A program made the position numbers and the translations under genes. From an uncultured Pedobacter sp. (GTDB lineage Bacteria > Bacteroidota > Bacteroidia > Sphingobacteriales > Sphingobacteriaceae), in the NCBI RefSeq assembly GCF_946480185.1, contig NZ_CAMLIG010000004.1:167650-231649 (forward strand): a DNA stretch of 64,000 bases, read 5' to 3'. The notes under the pieces are model-generated. The model was given only the letters and a program-made list of their open reading frames with translations, had not been told where the DNA came from and did not search any database. Of this stretch, positions 16,152 to 24,320 are shown in pieces. Each line of letters begins with the position of its first letter. Position 1 is the stretch's first letter.

Positions 16152-16613
16152 ATGATACAGAGAATTCAGTCCATCTATCTTTTTTTAGCTTCTTTAGCTA
16201 TTTATGCCTTGTTCCTTTTCCCAGTAGTAAATATCCTTTCGGCTTTGGGTGCAAAAAAAATTATGGTGACCGGCGTTTATGAAGTCATCAATAATCAGTT
16301 GGCGCAAACGGAATCTTTCATTTTGTTAACTATTGCCACCGCTATTTTAGGTCTGATTCCTATTGTATTGATTTTTTTATATAAGAACCGCAAAAAACAG
16401 GCAGCACTGGTTTACTTAAATGTGTTTTTGGTTATTGGTTATAGCTTTTGGTTAGCACAAACGATAAAAGACGCATCAGGAAAAGTTTTGGAAATCAGTG
16501 ATTACAGCATTGGCGCCGGCTTAACTTCGCTCTCTGTTTTGTTTCTGATTTTTGCTGCGAAAGGAATTTTAAGGGATGAGAGATTGGTAAAATCTGCCGA
16601 TAGGTTAAGGTAA
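16152..16613 (+). CDS. DUF4293-family membrane protein
   Basis: A small integral membrane protein of 153 residues from the ATG at 16152; an in-frame TTG seven codons upstream is less likely because the family starts with MIQRIQS. Four hydrophobic segments follow (IYLFLASLAIYALFLFPVV, then three others near residues 50, 80 and 120), and the C-terminus is charged (RDERLVKSADRLR). DUF4293 proteins are widespread in Bacteroidota and have no assigned function. The gene is divergent from truA and has no obvious operon partner. Confidence 0.8.
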   Translation: MIQRIQSIYLFLASLAIYALFLFPVVNILSALGAKKIMVTGVYEVINNQLAQTESFILLTIATAILGLIPIVLIFLYKNRKKQAALVYLNVFLVIGYSFWLAQTIKDASGKVLEISDYSIGAGLTSLSVLFLIFAAKGILRDERLVKSADRLR

Positions 16614-16737
16614 TTGCTCGAATGTAAACTTGGAATTTTATGTTAATTACCGTTTGGTAGAGTTAGATTTTTTAATTTTTATTTTCATAGAACCCTTTAA
16701 ATCATTATTTTAGGTTCTCAAACTTAAAAATTATCTT

Positions 16738-18066
16738 ATGAAAAAAATCTTACTTTTAGGATTATTGTTACCCTTTGCCGGATTTGCACAAATTACAGTG
16801 TCGTATGATTTCAATGATGCTACGTCAGTTGCATCTTACTCAACAAACGGGGAATCTACCACATTTCTACCAGCACCCTCAACTAACGGAGGAACAGCGA
16901 GAGTAAGAGTTGGCAGTGGAGGCGGATCTTTTAATTTGGTTAACCCAGGAACTCCAATGGGGACATTTTACGAACTTAGCGGTGTCGCCCCGACCAATGG
17001 ATCGGTTAATAAGTTTTCTATTCAGTCATATTCTCCTTCAAAAGTGTTCAAAACATCGTTTAAAGTTCGATTTGATGGTGGATCGTCAGGGACTTGGTAT
17101 TTTTTTCAGGGGTCTGGAAATACATTTACACAAAACACCGCTTTCTCTTCAGCAGACGTTTTCACGGGATTAAGATTTGTTTTTGGCGCTAGCAATACTA
17201 TTACAACTTCTAGAAGAGATAATTCTGGGTGGAATGGAACCGCGGTTGGAGCCATAAGCGCACAAGCTACAGAATATTTAATAGAAGTTTATGGTAATAA
17301 TTCAACTGCCTCTGGATCGTATACAAAAAATGGAGCACAGACTGTTGCGGCTAACACTTGGGATTTGTGGGTCAACGATATTTTGGTCGGTGACGATCTC
17401 CCAAAATCAGGAGTTTCAAACAACACTAACATCGATGCTTTTACTTTCTATGGCGAAAACAGTACTGCCAATGTAGCTATGATTACTTTAGATGATATCG
17501 CCTATTCAACTGTTCAACCGACCACTACCCTCCCAATCTCCCTAACCTCTTTCACTGCAAAACCAGTTGATAAAACCATTCTACTCAATTGGGCAACAGC
17601 TTCAGAAAATAACAATCAGAAATTTGAAGTGTTAAGATCCGCAGACGGAAAAAACTTTGAATCAATTACAACTGTGAATGGCGCTGGAAATTCGGACATG
17701 GAAAAATATTATTCCCTTGTGGATGAAAACCCATATTCCGGCACAAACTATTACCAATTGCTACAAACAGACTTCAATGGGTCAACCTCGACTTCGAACG
17801 TGATTTCGGCTAAAGCAAAAGTTGAAATCATGAGTATTTCCGCTTATGCTTCTGGCGCTACAGTTTCAGTAAATGTAGATTCACCAAATCAAACTGATGG
17901 TGAAATGACTTTATTTGATATGGGCGGAAGAAAATTAGACACTAAAAGTCTGATTTTAAACAAAGGCTACAACGAAGTTATTTTTAACCAATCTTTAAAA
18001 CCAGGAACTTATTTCATCAACCTTATAAGCGCAGGAAAATCTACCAATTTAAAGTTCATTAAATAA
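16738..18066 (+). CDS. Secreted protein with type-A T9SS sorting domain
   Basis: The 442-residue protein has a signal peptide (KKILLLGLLLPFAGFAQ). A beta-rich N-terminal domain follows, of the LamG/concanavalin-like kind seen in proteins with NGESTTFLPAPST and STANVAMITLDDIAYS stretches. After about residue 265, LPISLTSFTAKPVDKTILLN begins a fibronectin-like linker domain. The end (LFDMGGRKLDTKSLIL, then GTYFINLISAGKSTNLKFIK) is a type-A C-terminal sorting domain, recognised by the type IX machinery and usually removed or linked to lipopolysaccharide. The target function is unknown; no catalytic motif is visible. It has its own terminator. Confidence 0.86.
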   Translation: MKKILLLGLLLPFAGFAQITVSYDFNDATSVASYSTNGESTTFLPAPSTNGGTARVRVGSGGGSFNLVNPGTPMGTFYELSGVAPTNGSVNKFSIQSYSPSKVFKTSFKVRFDGGSSGTWYFFQGSGNTFTQNTAFSSADVFTGLRFVFGASNTITTSRRDNSGWNGTAVGAISAQATEYLIEVYGNNSTASGSYTKNGAQTVAANTWDLWVNDILVGDDLPKSGVSNNTNIDAFTFYGENSTANVAMITLDDIAYSTVQPTTTLPISLTSFTAKPVDKTILLNWATASENNNQKFEVLRSADGKNFESITTVNGAGNSDMEKYYSLVDENPYSGTNYYQLLQTDFNGSTSTSNVISAKAKVEIMSISAYASGATVSVNVDSPNQTDGEMTLFDMGGRKLDTKSLILNKGYNEVIFNQSLKPGTYFINLISAGKSTNLKFIK

Positions 18067-18084
18067 CAAAATACAGTTTTATAT

Positions 18085-18119
18085 AAAATGGCTGAAGCAT
18101 TGGTTTCAGCCATTTTTTA
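18085..18119 (+). terminator. Terminator of the T9SS cargo gene
   Basis: AAAATGGCTGAA (18085-18096) and TTCAGCCATTTT (18105-18116) are exact inverted repeats followed by Ts. The A-rich left arm could also stop the convergent thioesterase transcript. Confidence 0.87.
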
Positions 18120-18147
18120 GTTTAGCATTGGATTTTCTCGGTAAGAT

Positions 18148-18537
18148 CTAACTAACAGCAATCTTCATCTTTTGCTTATTTTCATCAATTGCTACCAATG
18201 TAAATTCGCCGTTTACAGCTTGCTCTCTCTTTTCGCTATACATTTGTTCTATAAAAATTTGCACTCGGACTTTTAAACTGGTGTTTCCGATATAAGAAAC
18301 CCTTCCAACCAGTTCTACAATTGTACCGGCCGGAATAGGCTTTTTAAAATCAATTTTATCGCTACTTACGGTAACCAATCTTTGACGGCAAAAACGGGTT
18401 GCGGTAATAAAGGCAACTTCATCCATTAAAGCCATTGCTGTTCCGCCAAAAAGCGTATCATAGTGATTGGTGGTATTTGGAAATACGGCTTTAAAAATCC
18501 GTGTTTCCGATTGGCTTATTTTTTCTTCTGCTGTCAT
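18148..18537 (-). CDS. Acyl-CoA thioesterase (YciA-like hotdog fold)
   Basis: This 129-residue single hotdog domain belongs to the YciA/acyl-CoA hydrolase type, which cleaves acyl-CoA to free acid and CoA. The hotdog helix motif NHYDTLFGGTAMALMDEVAFI contains the conserved Asn and the acidic residue used in catalysis, and SSDKIDFKKPIPAGTIVEL is the usual strand region. Length is somewhat short but complete. The physiological substrate is unknown. Confidence 0.88.
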   Translation of the reverse strand: MTAEEKISQSETRIFKAVFPNTTNHYDTLFGGTAMALMDEVAFITATRFCRQRLVTVSSDKIDFKKPIPAGTIVELVGRVSYIGNTSLKVRVQIFIEQMYSEKREQAVNGEFTLVAIDENKQKMKIAVS

Positions 18538-18617
18538 GCCTACAAGTTATTACAATTCGGCCAAAAAAAAAAACAACTAAACTTTTGGCAGATAACCTGT
18601 TAATTTTTTTAGTAAAA

Positions 18618-20381
18618 TTAGGTTTTAAAAGGATAGAAAAAAGGAATAACCATTACTAAAATTACCATTAAAACAAGCGTTAGAATCCCTCCTACTTTAA
18701 AAAAATCAAAGAATTTATACTTTCCGGGACCGTAAACCAAAATACAAGAAGGCTCAAAAGGTGTAAGCATGGAAACCGAAGCAGAAAGCATGATTGCTAT
18801 GGCAAAAGTTAGCGGATTCAAATGCAATTGATGGGCTGTTTGCAGACCAATTGGCAGTACAACTAAAGCTGCCGCTGCATTGCTTAATGGTTGCGTAAGC
18901 AATACTGTTAAAAAAATAAAACCGCCTAAAAGTCCATAAATGCCTAAAGGTTCAAATATTGCTATAACATATTCAGCAACGTATTTATCTGCACCAGTTT
19001 TTGTCATTGCAATCCCGAAAGCGCTCATTCCTCCAATTAAAATCAGCAAACGCCAATCAATATCATCGTAAATTTCATCGGGGTTGATACAACGGAAAGC
19101 CACTGTTAATAAAGCACCGATTAAAAAACCCACCGAAAGTGGAACAATTCCTGTTGTACCTAAAATAATGGAAAGCACAAAAAAAGCGAGTGTGAAAATC
19201 CCCTTTCGTTTAAGGTTTAAATTGGGTTTATAGTCCTCTAAGATTATAAAATCGTTTTCGCTCGTTCTTATCAAATCAATGCTTTCTTTTTCTCCTTGCA
19301 CTAATAGTAAATCGCCCACTCTTAAACGCATTTTCCCAATTTTTTCACGCATGGTTTTCCCTTTTCTATGAATGGCCAATATGCCCAAACCGTACCTAGC
19401 TCTGAAATTAATGTGCTCCACAGTATTTTTTAAGGTATCTGATCCGTTGATCACCATCAGTTCTGCTAAGTGGAAATCTGTTTCCTCTTTATTCAAATCC
19501 AGCAAGTCCGCTTTAATATCTACCCCTTTTAGATCTTTAACTTTTAAAAGATCGTCCACATTTCCTTTGATTAAAATCTCATCGCCAGCGGCTAATTTTG
19601 TAAATCTGGTAGGAATAAAATTGTACCTATTTCTGATGATGGAAACGATATCAAAACCCTGTTTTGCGATATCAGAATCAATTACGTTTTGACCAATTAA
19701 GCTGGAGTCATCAGCAATTACAGCCTCACTTAAATATTTGCGTACCGCATAATCATCTTCCAAATTTTCTTTTGAGTTTACGGGAAGCAATTTTTGTCCA
19801 ATCGTCATCATATACAACATCCCTACTCCCAATAAAATTAAACCGATGGGTAAAAAGTCAAACATGCCGATACGGGGCAAGCCTTGCGACACAATATAAC
19901 CACTAACGGCAACATTGGTAGAAGTACCAATAAGCGTACAGGTACCACCTAGTATAGATGCAAAAGAGAGTGGCATTAAAATTTTTGACGGAGCAATTCC
20001 CGATATTTTAGAGAGACCGATAGTTGGATTAAGCATTAAAGCAGTAACAGTTGTATTGTTCATAAAACCGGATGTAAGTGCGGAAACTAACATTACAAAA
20101 AAGAGCATCAACTTTTTTGGATGTTTTTTGATATTTACCAAACGAGCAATAAACGTATCGATTACTCCAGTTTTTTTTAAAGCACCTACCATAATAAATA
20201 TGGCCGCAAGAATGATGATAAAATCACTTGAAAAACCTTCAAATGCTTCTTTTGGAGTGATGATACTGGTCAAGCAAAGCACAATCAATATAAAAACGGT
20301 GATTACATCAACAGAAAAAAATTCTGTTGCAAATAAAATAATTGCTAGTACTAATAATCCTAATACAATAGCGATGCTCAT
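18618..20381 (-). CDS. SLC13/DASS-family transporter with two TrkA-C domains
   Basis: The 587-residue inner-membrane protein has an N-terminal block of about five transmembrane segments, a cytoplasmic middle and a second block of about six segments. The middle carries two TrkA-C/RCK-C-like regions (near NRYNFIPTRFTKLAAGDEIL and HRKGKTMREKIGKMRLRVGDLLLVQG). FMNNTTVTALMLNP and LTQPLSNAAAALVVLPI are the SNT-like repeats that bind Na+ and substrate in the DASS fold. Members move sulfate, dicarboxylates or similar anions, and the TrkA-C domains probably sense ligand. Which anion is carried is not evident. Confidence 0.88.
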   Translation of the reverse strand: MSIAIVLGLLVLAIILFATEFFSVDVITVFILIVLCLTSIITPKEAFEGFSSDFIIILAAIFIMVGALKKTGVIDTFIARLVNIKKHPKKLMLFFVMLVSALTSGFMNNTTVTALMLNPTIGLSKISGIAPSKILMPLSFASILGGTCTLIGTSTNVAVSGYIVSQGLPRIGMFDFLPIGLILLGVGMLYMMTIGQKLLPVNSKENLEDDYAVRKYLSEAVIADDSSLIGQNVIDSDIAKQGFDIVSIIRNRYNFIPTRFTKLAAGDEILIKGNVDDLLKVKDLKGVDIKADLLDLNKEETDFHLAELMVINGSDTLKNTVEHINFRARYGLGILAIHRKGKTMREKIGKMRLRVGDLLLVQGEKESIDLIRTSENDFIILEDYKPNLNLKRKGIFTLAFFVLSIILGTTGIVPLSVGFLIGALLTVAFRCINPDEIYDDIDWRLLILIGGMSAFGIAMTKTGADKYVAEYVIAIFEPLGIYGLLGGFIFLTVLLTQPLSNAAAALVVLPIGLQTAHQLHLNPLTFAIAIMLSASVSMLTPFEPSCILVYGPGKYKFFDFFKVGGILTLVLMVILVMVIPFFYPFKT

Positions 20382-20613
20382 ATATTAAACCAGAATTGGA
20401 AAAATTCCTAAAAAGCGAACAATCAATTTAATGTCCATAAATTTTAAACTTAAACATCAAAAACACAACTAACTGTATAAAAGACACTTAAATTCATCAA
20501 CATAGCTTTTATAAAAATGTTAAAGGCGCTTGCCAAGCCTTATTTTGTTACAAAATGTATCAAATAAAAGATAAACACGCTGAAATTTAAAGCAAGAGAA
20601 AACGATTTTTACA

Positions 20614-20621
20614 TACATTTG
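20614..20621 (+). promoter_or_regulatory. -7 box TACATTTG of the OsmC gene
   Basis: Exact TAnnTTTG match 16 nt upstream of the OsmC-family ATG. Confidence 0.5.
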
Positions 20622-20637
20622 GACAAACGAAAATATT

Positions 20638-21045
20638 ATGGCTACTTCAAAAGTTTTATACAATGGCAGTTTGAGAACCACTGCTACGCATTTGCAATCT
20701 TCTACTGATATGATTACAGATGCCCCTTTGGATAACCAGGGAAAAGGTGAAGCTTTTTCACCAACGGATTTATTAGCAACATCTTTAGCGAGCTGCATGT
20801 TTACCATTATGGGAATTTCATCACGTACACACGAAATTGATATTGATGGAGCTAGTGCAGAGGTGACCAAAATAATGGGAACGGAACCAAGACGCGTAAC
20901 AGAAATCCATGTGAATTTTACTTTCCCAAACAAAGGAAGTTACAGTGATAAACAAAAGAAAATTTTAGAACACGCCGCTTTAAACTGCCCTGTATATCAC
21001 AGTTTGCATCCAGATATTAAAAAGCTGGTAAATTTTGGCTGGTAA
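20638..21045 (+). CDS. OsmC-family peroxiredoxin-like protein
   Basis: The 135-residue protein has the OsmC/Ohr fold, which reduces organic hydroperoxides with two cysteines. Both are present: ATSLASCMFTIMG in the central helix and LNCPVYHSLHPD near the C-terminus. The conserved Arg/Glu environment is less clear, so it may be a general OsmC-like protein rather than a dedicated Ohr. It is monocistronic with a perfect terminator. Confidence 0.9.
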   Translation: MATSKVLYNGSLRTTATHLQSSTDMITDAPLDNQGKGEAFSPTDLLATSLASCMFTIMGISSRTHEIDIDGASAEVTKIMGTEPRRVTEIHVNFTFPNKGSYSDKQKKILEHAALNCPVYHSLHPDIKKLVNFGW

Positions 21046-21047
21046 AC

Positions 21048-21087
21048 AAAAAAAGCTTCCCGAAAATATTCGGGAAGCTTTTTTTGA
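21048..21087 (+). terminator. Strong bidirectional terminator
   Basis: A perfect stem of at least 16 bp (core AGCTTCCCGAA/TTCGGGAAGCT, loop AATA) has an A-run on the left and a T-run on the right. It separates the OsmC gene from the convergent galM. Confidence 0.93.
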
Positions 21088-21101
21088 TTTTAGCGCTTTT
21101 G

Positions 21102-22271
21102 TTACTTAACGCTGAATTTATAAATTGAGCTTGTTTTGTATGTAGCTCCGGGCTTTAATTCTGTTGACGGGAAAGCAGGGTGATTTGGAGAATCTGGATA
21201 GTGCTGAGTCTCTAAACAAAAAGCAGTTCTAAAGTCATCTTTAGCACCTCCTTTAAACGTATTTTTACTCGCCATAAAATTACCGGAATAAAACTGCAAA
21301 CCCGGTTCTTGGGTATAAACATCCATCACAATTCCGGATTTGTCTCCGCTAACTTCCGCAGCGTGGGTCATTCCCATTCCTTTAGTGCCGTTTAAGATGT
21401 AGTTGTGGTCATAACCTCCAGCATTTTTAAGTTGTTGGTTTTCTTGATTTATCCTATCGCCAATTTTTGTGGGTTTGGTGAAATCAAACGGTGTGCCGGC
21501 AACTTTTTCAATTCCTGTTGGAATCAAGGTTGAATCTACAGGAGTATATTCATCTGCAAAAATTTGCAAAGTATGATTTAAAATAGTTCCACTACCTTCT
21601 CCGTTAAGGTTAAAGTAAGCGTGATTGGTTAAATTTAATATTGTTGTTTTATCAGTTGTAGCCTGATAATCAATCTTCAACGCATTATCATCTGTTAAAC
21701 TGTAGGTAACTTTAACATTCAAATTTCCAGGAAAGCCTTCTTCTCCGTCTTTTGAGATATAGTTTAAAACAAGCGTATGGTCATCTGGCTGTGTGGCATC
21801 CCAAACTTGATATTGAAAACCATTTTTACCGCCATGCAACATGTTTTGGCCATTATTTAAAGAAGACTGATATTGTTTACCGTCAATGGTAAATTTACCT
21901 TTGGCAATACGATTTCCATAACGCCCAATTGTTGCACCAAAATAAGGATCGGTTGATTTTTGATAATCTTCTGCGCTCGCATAACCTACTACCACATCCG
22001 TTAACTTCCCGGCACTATCTGGCACCATTAAACTAATGATACGGCCACCTAAATTGGTAAAAACCGCTTTCATATTGTTTTTGTTGGTTAACGTGTACAT
22101 TTTGACAGCCTTACCATTAATGGTGGTATCAAACTTTGCGCTGTCAAGTAACGAGGTTTTTAAAGAATCCTGAGTTGTACCGGAAACTTCTTTTTTGTTA
22201 TTGTTACACGCACTTAAAATTAATAATGCTACCGCCGAGGCAGAAAGCACTTTTTTGATTGATGATTTCAT
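21102..22271 (-). CDS. galM: Aldose 1-epimerase (mutarotase), lipoprotein
   Basis: The 389-residue enzyme interconverts alpha and beta anomers of hexoses. An N-terminal lipobox (LLILSAC, Cys22) followed by NNNKKE places it as a lipoprotein in the periplasm or outer membrane, unlike cytosolic E. coli GalM. Family signs are FGATIGRYGNRIAKGKF, LNLTNHAYFNLNG (catalytic His) and CLETQHYPDSPNHPAFP (catalytic Glu). Exported mutarotases in Bacteroidota commonly condition sugars released outside the cell. No sugar transporter or glycoside hydrolase is adjacent. Confidence 0.94.
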   Translation of the reverse strand: MKSSIKKVLSASAVALLILSACNNNKKEVSGTTQDSLKTSLLDSAKFDTTINGKAVKMYTLTNKNNMKAVFTNLGGRIISLMVPDSAGKLTDVVVGYASAEDYQKSTDPYFGATIGRYGNRIAKGKFTIDGKQYQSSLNNGQNMLHGGKNGFQYQVWDATQPDDHTLVLNYISKDGEEGFPGNLNVKVTYSLTDDNALKIDYQATTDKTTILNLTNHAYFNLNGEGSGTILNHTLQIFADEYTPVDSTLIPTGIEKVAGTPFDFTKPTKIGDRINQENQQLKNAGGYDHNYILNGTKGMGMTHAAEVSGDKSGIVMDVYTQEPGLQFYSGNFMASKNTFKGGAKDDFRTAFCLETQHYPDSPNHPAFPSTELKPGATYKTSSIYKFSVK

Positions 22272-22402
22272 TTTTTTCCAATTTAATTTAGGATTTAAAT
22301 TTAAACAATTTCCATTAATTAAATGTCATTACTACAATTATAATAATTGAAAATAATATCATCTACTCATAATTTAACAGATAATGCGTTTAAAAAGTAA
22401 AA

Positions 22403-23128
22403 TTACTTTTGTTTAAACCCCTCAAACTTATCCCAGAAACCATCTTTTGGAAGCGGTGCAAAAACTTTTATGGGTTCTTTTTTTACTGGATGTATAAATT
22501 CCAATTTTCTGGCGTGTAAACAGATAGATTTTTTACGACTTCCGCGTGGGTAACCGTATTTATTATCGCCCACAATTGGGCTACCTAAAGTTGCTAATTG
22601 CACCCTAATTTGGTGCGGACGACCGGTAATTGGGTCAACTTCAATTAAATAGTAATCGTTTAAAAACCCTAAAACTTTAAAATTTAATTCCGCTCTTTGA
22701 CTGCCTTTTACTTCTGTATTATAAGCGGTGGTAATATTTTTTTTAGGATTTTTTACCAGCCAATGCACTAAATTCCCTTCCATAATACTCGGCTTTTGCC
22801 TTACCACCGCCCAGTAGGTTTTATGCATTTCCCGTTCTTTAAACATTTTATTAATACGGTCCAAAGCTTTCGATGTTTTTGCAAATAAGATAACCCCGCT
22901 CACAGGCCTGTCTAAACGGTGAACCACACCTAAAAAAGCGCCGTTGGGTTTATTATACTTTTCGGCAATGTAAGTTTTCACCATTTCGTCCAGAGATGGA
23001 TCGTTGGTATCATCAACCTGCACAATCCAACCTGCTTTTTTATAAACAGCAATCAAATGGTTATCCTCAAAAAGAATATCCTTATCGGTGATTTTATAAA
23101 AATTAGGATCTGGTATTTTGTTGTGCAT
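22403..23128 (-). CDS. RluA-family RNA pseudouridine synthase
   Basis: The 241-residue protein has the catalytic motif VVHRLDRPVSGVILFAKT with the conserved Asp, plus GRPHQIRVQLATLG. It lacks an N-terminal S4 domain, so it belongs to the shorter RluA/RluD-like group. Members modify uridines in 23S rRNA or tRNA; which site is used cannot be read from the sequence. The rlmB-like methyltransferase gene lies upstream on the same strand, about 150 bp away across a dispersed repeat. Confidence 0.92.
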   Translation of the reverse strand: MHNKIPDPNFYKITDKDILFEDNHLIAVYKKAGWIVQVDDTNDPSLDEMVKTYIAEKYNKPNGAFLGVVHRLDRPVSGVILFAKTSKALDRINKMFKEREMHKTYWAVVRQKPSIMEGNLVHWLVKNPKKNITTAYNTEVKGSQRAELNFKVLGFLNDYYLIEVDPITGRPHQIRVQLATLGSPIVGDNKYGYPRGSRKKSICLHARKLEFIHPVKKEPIKVFAPLPKDGFWDKFEGFKQK

Positions 23129-23144
23129 TTTTAATGATTGAATG

Positions 23145-23181
23145 AAGCCTCACCCCAGCCCCCTCTGAAGGAGAGGGAGCT
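23145..23181. repeat. Dispersed extragenic repeat fragment
   Basis: The C-rich stretch beginning CCTCACCCCAGCC contains a short inverted pair CCCTCT/AGAGGG around GAAGG. Similar sequences occur between genes throughout Bacteroidota genomes (from memory). It lies between two RNA-modification genes. Confidence 0.5.
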
Positions 23182-23281
23182 ATCTGCTAACGGGAATGAC
23201 TAATGAACTCCTTTTACTATATGATTATATATGATTCTGATTGCTTATTATTCACTAAATCCTAACCATCTAACAAATTAA

Positions 23282-24049
23282 CTAACCTAACCTTTGTCTA
23301 ACTGCTTCGTACAAAATTACTCCCGCAGAAACTGAGACGTTTAGGGAAGCAATTTCTCCCGCCATTGGTATTTTTGTCAGATAATCAGAATTACGGATCA
23401 ATTCAAAACTAATTCCTTCGTCTTCTGCTCCCATAATAATGGCTGTTGGTGCAGTATAATCCGGTTTATAAATTAAATCGTCTGTTTTCTCAGTACAGGA
23501 AACAATCTGCAAACCCGAATCCTTTAAAAATCGCATGGTTTGCAATAAACTATCGTGGCGACAAACCGGGATTTTGTACAAAGCACCGGCAGAAGTTTTC
23601 ACCGCATCGGGGTTAATTTGTGCCGCACCTTTTTTAGGTACCACAATGGCATGAACGCCGGTACATTCTGCTGTACGGGCAATTGCGCCAAAGTTTCTTA
23701 CATCAGTAACGCCATCTAAAATTAAAATTAATGGAACTTCGCCACGCTCATAAACATCCGGAATTATATTTTCTATTTTATGATAGGTAATGGGCGAAAT
23801 AAAAGCGATGACGCCTTGGTGATTTTTAGCCGTAATGCGATTGAGCTTTTCAATTGGCACCAACTGCGAAGGAATGTCATGCCCTCTTAATGTAGCTTTC
23901 AATTCCGACATTAAGTCTCCGTTTAAACCTCGCTGCAAAAATAACGACTCAATATCTTTCCCAGAATTAATGGCTTCTATCACCGCCCTAATCCCAAAAA
24001 CCATTTGATTCATTTCCTTAGGCTCGCTTTTAAATCTTCTTTCATTCAT
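23282..24049 (-). CDS. rlmB: 23S rRNA 2'-O-methyltransferase RlmB (TrmH/SpoU family)
   Basis: The 255-residue SPOUT methyltransferase has the substrate-binding N-terminal region (MVFGIRAVIEAINSG, with a typical HQGV turn at KNHQGVIAF) and the knotted C-terminal domain. Motifs are LDGVTDVRNFGAIARTAEC, IIMGAEDEGIS and SLNVSVSAGVILYEAVRQR. RlmB methylates G2251 of 23S rRNA; other TrmH-type targets are possible. Its start is divergent from dnaB across a 270-bp gap. Confidence 0.93.
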   Translation of the reverse strand: MNERRFKSEPKEMNQMVFGIRAVIEAINSGKDIESLFLQRGLNGDLMSELKATLRGHDIPSQLVPIEKLNRITAKNHQGVIAFISPITYHKIENIIPDVYERGEVPLILILDGVTDVRNFGAIARTAECTGVHAIVVPKKGAAQINPDAVKTSAGALYKIPVCRHDSLLQTMRFLKDSGLQIVSCTEKTDDLIYKPDYTAPTAIIMGAEDEGISFELIRNSDYLTKIPMAGEIASLNVSVSAGVILYEAVRQRLG

Positions 24050-24119
24050 ACGCCCGCAATTTAGCCAAAAACTCTGTGAATGGTTAAAAAAAATATGTGG
24101 ATTTACAAGAGCTTAAACC

Positions 24120-24217
24120 TTATCAACATCCAGATATTTTATCAACAATGCCTTATAAAACAAAAAAAAGCACTATATATATGGTTTTAAACATTTTAAA
24201 ACGTTACGTGTTGATAA
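24120..24217. promoter_or_regulatory. Three exact TTATCAACA (DnaA-box-like) 9-mers upstream of dnaB
   Basis: TTATCAACA occurs at 24120-24128 and 24139-24147 on the plus strand, and its complement TGTTGATAA at 24209-24217. It differs by one base from the classic DnaA box TTATCCACA. The spacing (19 bp between the first two starts) and the place, between rlmB and the dnaB promoter, suggest DnaA control of dnaB or a secondary DnaA-binding locus. This is inferred from sequence only. Confidence 0.45.
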
Positions 24218-24307
24218 TTAAGATGATAAACCGCAACAAACATCTTATGCAAAACAGCAGTGTAAAAATCTGTGTAAAACTCTTCCGTTTACTCTTCTTT
24301 TTTTGCA

Positions 24308-24315
24308 TATTTTTG
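24308..24315 (+). promoter_or_regulatory. -7 box TATTTTTG of dnaB
   Basis: An exact TAnnTTTG match ends 5 nt before the dnaB ATG, so the transcript probably starts at the start codon. A TTTA at 24287-24290, 17 nt upstream, may act as the -33 element. Confidence 0.55.
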
Positions 24316-24320
24316 TAGCT

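Noticed and set aside
19915..20388. A plus-strand frame of 157 codons opposite the SLC13 transporter.
   Set aside because: It is a mirror of the membrane segments on the other strand and shows no domain.
20520..20933. A minus-strand frame opposite the OsmC gene.
   Set aside because: It is antisense to a clear OsmC-fold gene and its translation looks like noise.
24097..24318. A plus-strand frame of 73 codons between rlmB and dnaB.
   Set aside because: It runs through the repeated TTATCAACA boxes and the dnaB promoter, is Lys/Ile-rich, and has no family signs.
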